Part shown: piece by piece, positions 60,977-64,000 of the stretch | How positions within the stretch are numbered: the stretch's first letter is position 1 | Layout of the letters: every line of letters begins with the position of its first letter | Source: Microbacterium capsulatum | Lineage (GTDB): Bacteria; Actinomycetota; Actinomycetes; Actinomycetales; Microbacteriaceae | Direction: 5' to 3' | Assembly: GCF_030865425.1 (NCBI RefSeq) | Contig: NZ_JAVFCB010000008.1 | Location: 96,465-160,464, forward strand | Length of the DNA: 64,000 nt | Translations under genes and position numbers: made by a program | Notes under the pieces: model-generated | What the model saw: the letters and a program-made list of their open reading frames with translations, nothing else | Database searches by the model: none | Told to the model about the DNA's origin: nothing

Positions 60977-63301
60977 GTGACCTCGAACACCCCCACCGAC
61001 CACGTCCCCGACTCGGTCGCGAACGCAGCCGCGACCCCGGAGAAGGAGCAGCCGTACGCGGCGCTCGGGCTCAAGGACGACGAGTACGCGCGGATCCGCG
61101 AGATCCTCGGCCGCCGCCCCACGTCGGGCGAGCTGGCCATGTACTCGGTGATGTGGAGTGAGCACTGCTCCTACAAGAGCAGCAAGAACTACCTGCGCCG
61201 CTTCGGCCAGAAGGTCTCCGACGAGATGAAGCAGCGCCTCATGGTCGGCATGGGGCAGAACGCGGGCGTCGTCGACGTCGGCGAGGGCTGGGCCGTCACG
61301 TTCAAGGCCGAGTCGCACAACCACCCCTCCTACATCGAGCCGTTCCAGGGCGCCGCGACGGGCATCGGCGGCATCGTCCGCGACATCATCTCGATGGGCG
61401 CCCGCCCGGTCGCCGTCATGGACGCGCTGCGCTTCGGCGCCATCGACCACCCCGACACCCCGCGCGTCGTGCACGGCGTGACGGCCGGCATCAGCTTCTA
61501 CGGCAACTGCCTGGGCCTGCCGAACATCGGCGGCGAGACGGTCTTCGACTCCGTCTACCAGGCCAACCCGCTCGTGAACGCGCTCGCGGTCGGCGTGCTC
61601 CGCCACGAGGACCTCAAGCTCGCGAACGCCACCGGCGTCGGCAACAAGGTCGTCCTGTTCGGCGCCCGCACCGGCGGCGACGGCATCGGCGGCGCGTCGA
61701 TCCTCGCCTCCGACTCCTTCGACGAGAAGGGCCCGACCAAGCGCCCCGCCGTCCAGGTCGGCGACCCGTTCGCCGAGAAGGTGCTCATCGAGTGCTGCCT
61801 GGAGCTGTACCGCGGCGAGCTCGTCGAGGCCATCCAGGACCTCGGCGCCGCCGGCATCTCCTGCGCCACCAGCGAGCTGGCCGCCAACGGCAACTCCGGC
61901 ATGCACGTCTCGCTCGACAACGTCCTCCTGCGCGACCCCACGCTGACCGCTGAGGAGATCCTCATGTCGGAGTCGCAGGAGCGCATGATGGCGATCGTCG
62001 CCCCCTCCAAGCTCGACGCGTTCCTCGCCGTCGTGAACAAGTGGGACGTCGAGACCTCCGTGCTCGGCGAGGTCACCGGCGACGGCCGCCTCATCATCGA
62101 CTGGCAGGGCGAGCGGATCGTCGACGTCGACCCGTCCACCGTCGCCGTCGACGGCCCGGTCTACGACCGCCCGGTCGCCTACCCGTCGTGGATCGACGCA
62201 CTGCAGGCCGACGCGGCCGAGCTGCTGCCGCGGCCGACGGATCCGGCCGAGATCAAGGACCAGTTCCTGAAGCTCGTCGCCTCCCCGAACCTCGCCGACA
62301 CCCGCTGGATCACCAACCAGTACGACTACTACGTGCTCGGCAACACCGCCCTCGCCTTCCCCGACGACGCCGGCATGATCCGCGTCGACGAGGAGTCCGG
62401 CCTCGGCTTCTCGATCGCCACCGACGCGAACGGCCGCTACTGCCAGCTCGACCCGTACGCGGGCGCGCAGCTGGCCCTCGCCGAGGCGTACCGCAACGTC
62501 GCCGTCACCGGCGCGGTGCCCACCGCGATCACCGACTGCCTCAACTTCGGCTCCCCGGAGAACCCCGAGGTCATGTGGCAGTTCGGCCAGACCGTCGACG
62601 GCCTCGCCGACGGCTGCTTCGAGCTCGGCACCCCGGTCACCGGCGGCAACGTCTCGTTCTACAACCAGACCGGCGACGTCCCGATCCACCCGACCCCTCT
62701 CGTCGGCGTGATGGGCATCATCGACGACGTCTCCCGCCGGATCCCCTCGGGCTGGCAGGACGAGGGCCAGAACATCTACCTGCTCGGCACCACCTCGACG
62801 GAGCTGAGCGGATCCGCCTGGGCCGACACGATCCACAGCCACCTCGGCGGACTGCCGCCGAAGGTCGACCTCGCCGCCGAGAAGCGCCTCGCCGGCCTGA
62901 TCTCCGCGGCCCGGGACGAGTGGCTGATCTCCTCCGCGCACGACGTGTCGGAGGGCGGCCTCGGCCAGGCCCTCGCCGAGGGCGTCATGCGCTTCGGCGT
63001 CGGCGCACGGGTGTGGCTGACCGAGCTCATGGAGCGCGACGGAGTGGACGCCGCGACGGCTCTGTTCTCCGAGTCGACCGGCCGCGTGGTCGTGACCGTG
63101 CCGCGTGAGGACGACGTGAAGTTCCGCGGCCTGTGCGAGGGCCGGGGCTACCCGGTGCTGCGCATCGGCGTGACCGACAGCGCGCCGCAGCTCGAGGTGC
63201 AGGACCTGTTCACGGCCTCGGTCGACGAGCTCCGCGCCACCTCGCAGGCCACCCTGCCCGCGGTGTTCGGCCCGACCGTCGCGGAGCCCGTCGGCGCCTG
63301 A
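60977..63301 (+). CDS. purL: Phosphoribosylformylglycinamidine synthase subunit II
   Basis: 774 residues from GTG, the length of the small-type PurL that works with PurQ and PurS. It carries [16 protein letters not shown], the ATP-site [52 protein letters not shown] and the second-half repeat [19 protein letters not shown]. It catalyses FGAM formation in purine synthesis. PurQ/PurS are not in the window. Confidence 0.97.
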   Translation: MTSNTPTDHVPDSVANAAATPEKEQPYAALGLKDDEYARIREILGRRPTSGELAMYSVMWSEHCSYKSSKNYLRRFGQKVSDEMKQRLMVGMGQNAGVVDVGEGWAVTFKAESHNHPSYIEPFQGAATGIGGIVRDIISMGARPVAVMDALRFGAIDHPDTPRVVHGVTAGISFYGNCLGLPNIGGETVFDSVYQANPLVNALAVGVLRHEDLKLANATGVGNKVVLFGARTGGDGIGGASILASDSFDEKGPTKRPAVQVGDPFAEKVLIECCLELYRGELVEAIQDLGAAGISCATSELAANGNSGMHVSLDNVLLRDPTLTAEEILMSESQERMMAIVAPSKLDAFLAVVNKWDVETSVLGEVTGDGRLIIDWQGERIVDVDPSTVAVDGPVYDRPVAYPSWIDALQADAAELLPRPTDPAEIKDQFLKLVASPNLADTRWITNQYDYYVLGNTALAFPDDAGMIRVDEESGLGFSIATDANGRYCQLDPYAGAQLALAEAYRNVAVTGAVPTAITDCLNFGSPENPEVMWQFGQTVDGLADGCFELGTPVTGGNVSFYNQTGDVPIHPTPLVGVMGIIDDVSRRIPSGWQDEGQNIYLLGTTSTELSGSAWADTIHSHLGGLPPKVDLAAEKRLAGLISAARDEWLISSAHDVSEGGLGQALAEGVMRFGVGARVWLTELMERDGVDAATALFSESTGRVVVTVPREDDVKFRGLCEGRGYPVLRIGVTDSAPQLEVQDLFTASVDELRATSQATLPAVFGPTVAEPVGA

Positions 63302-63315
63302 GCGCGAGGAGACGC

Positions 63316-63477
63316 ATGAACAGCACCGACCCTTCGACAGGCTCAGGGACCGCCGAGGACCTGTCGCTCTACACCGAGCGACGGCAGCGGCGGATCCGCA
63401 TCACGGCCTGGGTCGTGATCGTCGCGCTGATCCTCGTCGGCGGCGGATCCACCGTGCTCGCGGTGCTGTTCGGCTGA
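63316..63477 (+). CDS. Small single-pass membrane protein
   Basis: 53 residues with one helix (ITAWVVIVALILVGGGSTVL) preceded by a basic RRQRRIR, so the N-terminus is cytoplasmic. Its N-terminal DPSTGSGTAED is encoded by a copy of the dispersed repeat CTTCGACAGGCTCAGGGACC. GAGGAG precedes ATG, 15 bp after purL. Confidence 0.72.
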   Translation: MNSTDPSTGSGTAEDLSLYTERRQRRIRITAWVVIVALILVGGGSTVLAVLFG

Positions 63478-63535
63478 CCCTTCCGGCGGCGCCTCGGCGG
63501 CGCCTCGGCCCGGCCGCGCACGGTAGGTTCGGTGC

Positions 63536-64000
63536 ATGCGATCCGACCGTGCGGCGACCCTCCAGGACATCGCCGATCGGCTCGGCGTCTCCCGCTCCAC
63601 CGCCTCGTTCGCGATCACGGGGCGCGGGCGGGTCTCGGAGGAGATGCGCCGCCGCGTGCAGGAGGTCGCCGCCGAGCTCGGCTACCGGCCGAACACGGTC
63701 GCCCGCAACCTGCGCGGCGCCCGCACCGGGATGATCGCCCTGCGCCTGCCTCCGGACAGCACCGCCATGTCGTACTACATGGAGGCCACGTTCGGCATCG
63801 TCGAGGAGGCGGACCGGGCGGGCATGATCGTGTTCATGCTGCCCACCGAGCAGCGCCCCGAAGGCGTCGACCAGCTGCCCGCCGACGCCGTCATCGCCCT
63901 CGACCCCGCCCTCGACGACCCGGTCGTGCACCTGCTGCTGTCCGGGCGCGTGCCGGTCATCACCGGGGAGCCGGTGCCCGAGGGCATGCCGTCGCCGCGG
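63536..64000 (+). CDS. LacI-family transcriptional regulator (3' end outside window)
   Basis: 155 residues visible. The LacI helix-turn-helix is clear: LQDIADRLGVSRSTASFAIT, then GRVSEEMRRRVQEVAAELGY and the hinge RPNTVARNLRGARTGMIALR. The sugar-binding-protein-like ligand domain begins after it and continues past the window. Target genes are probably downstream. Confidence 0.93.
   Translation, partial: MRSDRAATLQDIADRLGVSRSTASFAITGRGRVSEEMRRRVQEVAAELGYRPNTVARNLRGARTGMIALRLPPDSTAMSYYMEATFGIVEEADRAGMIVFMLPTEQRPEGVDQLPADAVIALDPALDDPVVHLLLSGRVPVITGEPVPEGMPSPR

Overview
The window is GC-rich and densely coded, with frequent ATGA/TGATG gene overlaps, actinobacterial families (WYL regulator, protealysin plus emfourin, PadR-ABC1, GntR-controlled nucleobase genes, panBCD with a DUF2520 partner) and dispersed intergenic repeats of a kind common in Microbacteriaceae. 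I infer a Microbacteriaceae-like actinobacterium. The family assignment is inference, since no rRNA gene is present.

Left chromosome (1-13.73 kb): the end of a peptide/nickel-type ABC importer operon (dppA-like, dppB, dppC, minus strand) with paired TGGCATWCCA operators upstream; a DUF3516 RNA helicase; an M4 protease overlapping its emfourin inhibitor; a divergent WYL-regulator/epoxide-hydrolase pair; small membrane proteins; and an ArsR-SRPBCC operon with an apparently leaderless promoter.

Mobile element (13,735-41,157, 27,423 bp): a complete Tn7-like transposon whose ends are visible base by base. Imperfect 25-bp terminal inverted repeats begin TGTCGG, and a perfect 5-bp target duplication (AAGAC) lies at 13,730-13,734 and 41,158-41,162. 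It landed 9 bp upstream of the arsR -35 box. The left end carries overlapping tnsA-tnsB-tnsC-tniQ. The TniQ is unusual: its C-terminal half is an array of six treble-clef zinc fingers. The rest looks like anti-phage cargo: a small zinc protein, an orphan AbiEi-like protein, an XRE regulator, a Druantia-like multi-gene system (GHKL ATPase, DruA/DUF4338, PD-(D/E)XK nuclease, giant DEAH helicase with DUF1998, and two unrecognised proteins), a two-gene CBASS-like pair (2TM SLATT effector plus CD-NTase), an uncharacterised protein and a SIR2-domain protein.

Right chromosome (41.16-64 kb): an ECF sigma factor split by a one-base deletion and its zinc anti-sigma; a lipoprotein; an N-terminally truncated Fic gene wedged between two copies of the 3' end of an ABC1/UbiB kinase gene; PadR; an APC permease with a cytosine-deaminase-like amidohydrolase; RNase HI; then a GntR regulon (NCS1 permease, hydantoinase-type amidohydrolase, GntR, allophanate-hydrolase-like protein) whose three promoters share a TGGGATCCC core; the pantothenate operon (DUF2520-panC-panD-panB); secreted proteins; purL; and the start of a LacI regulator.

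The strongest candidate for something undescribed is the combination of a Tn7-like element with a zinc-finger-array TniQ carrying a rearranged Druantia-like defence locus. The transposon boundaries are direct sequence observations. The defence roles are inferred from family recognition.
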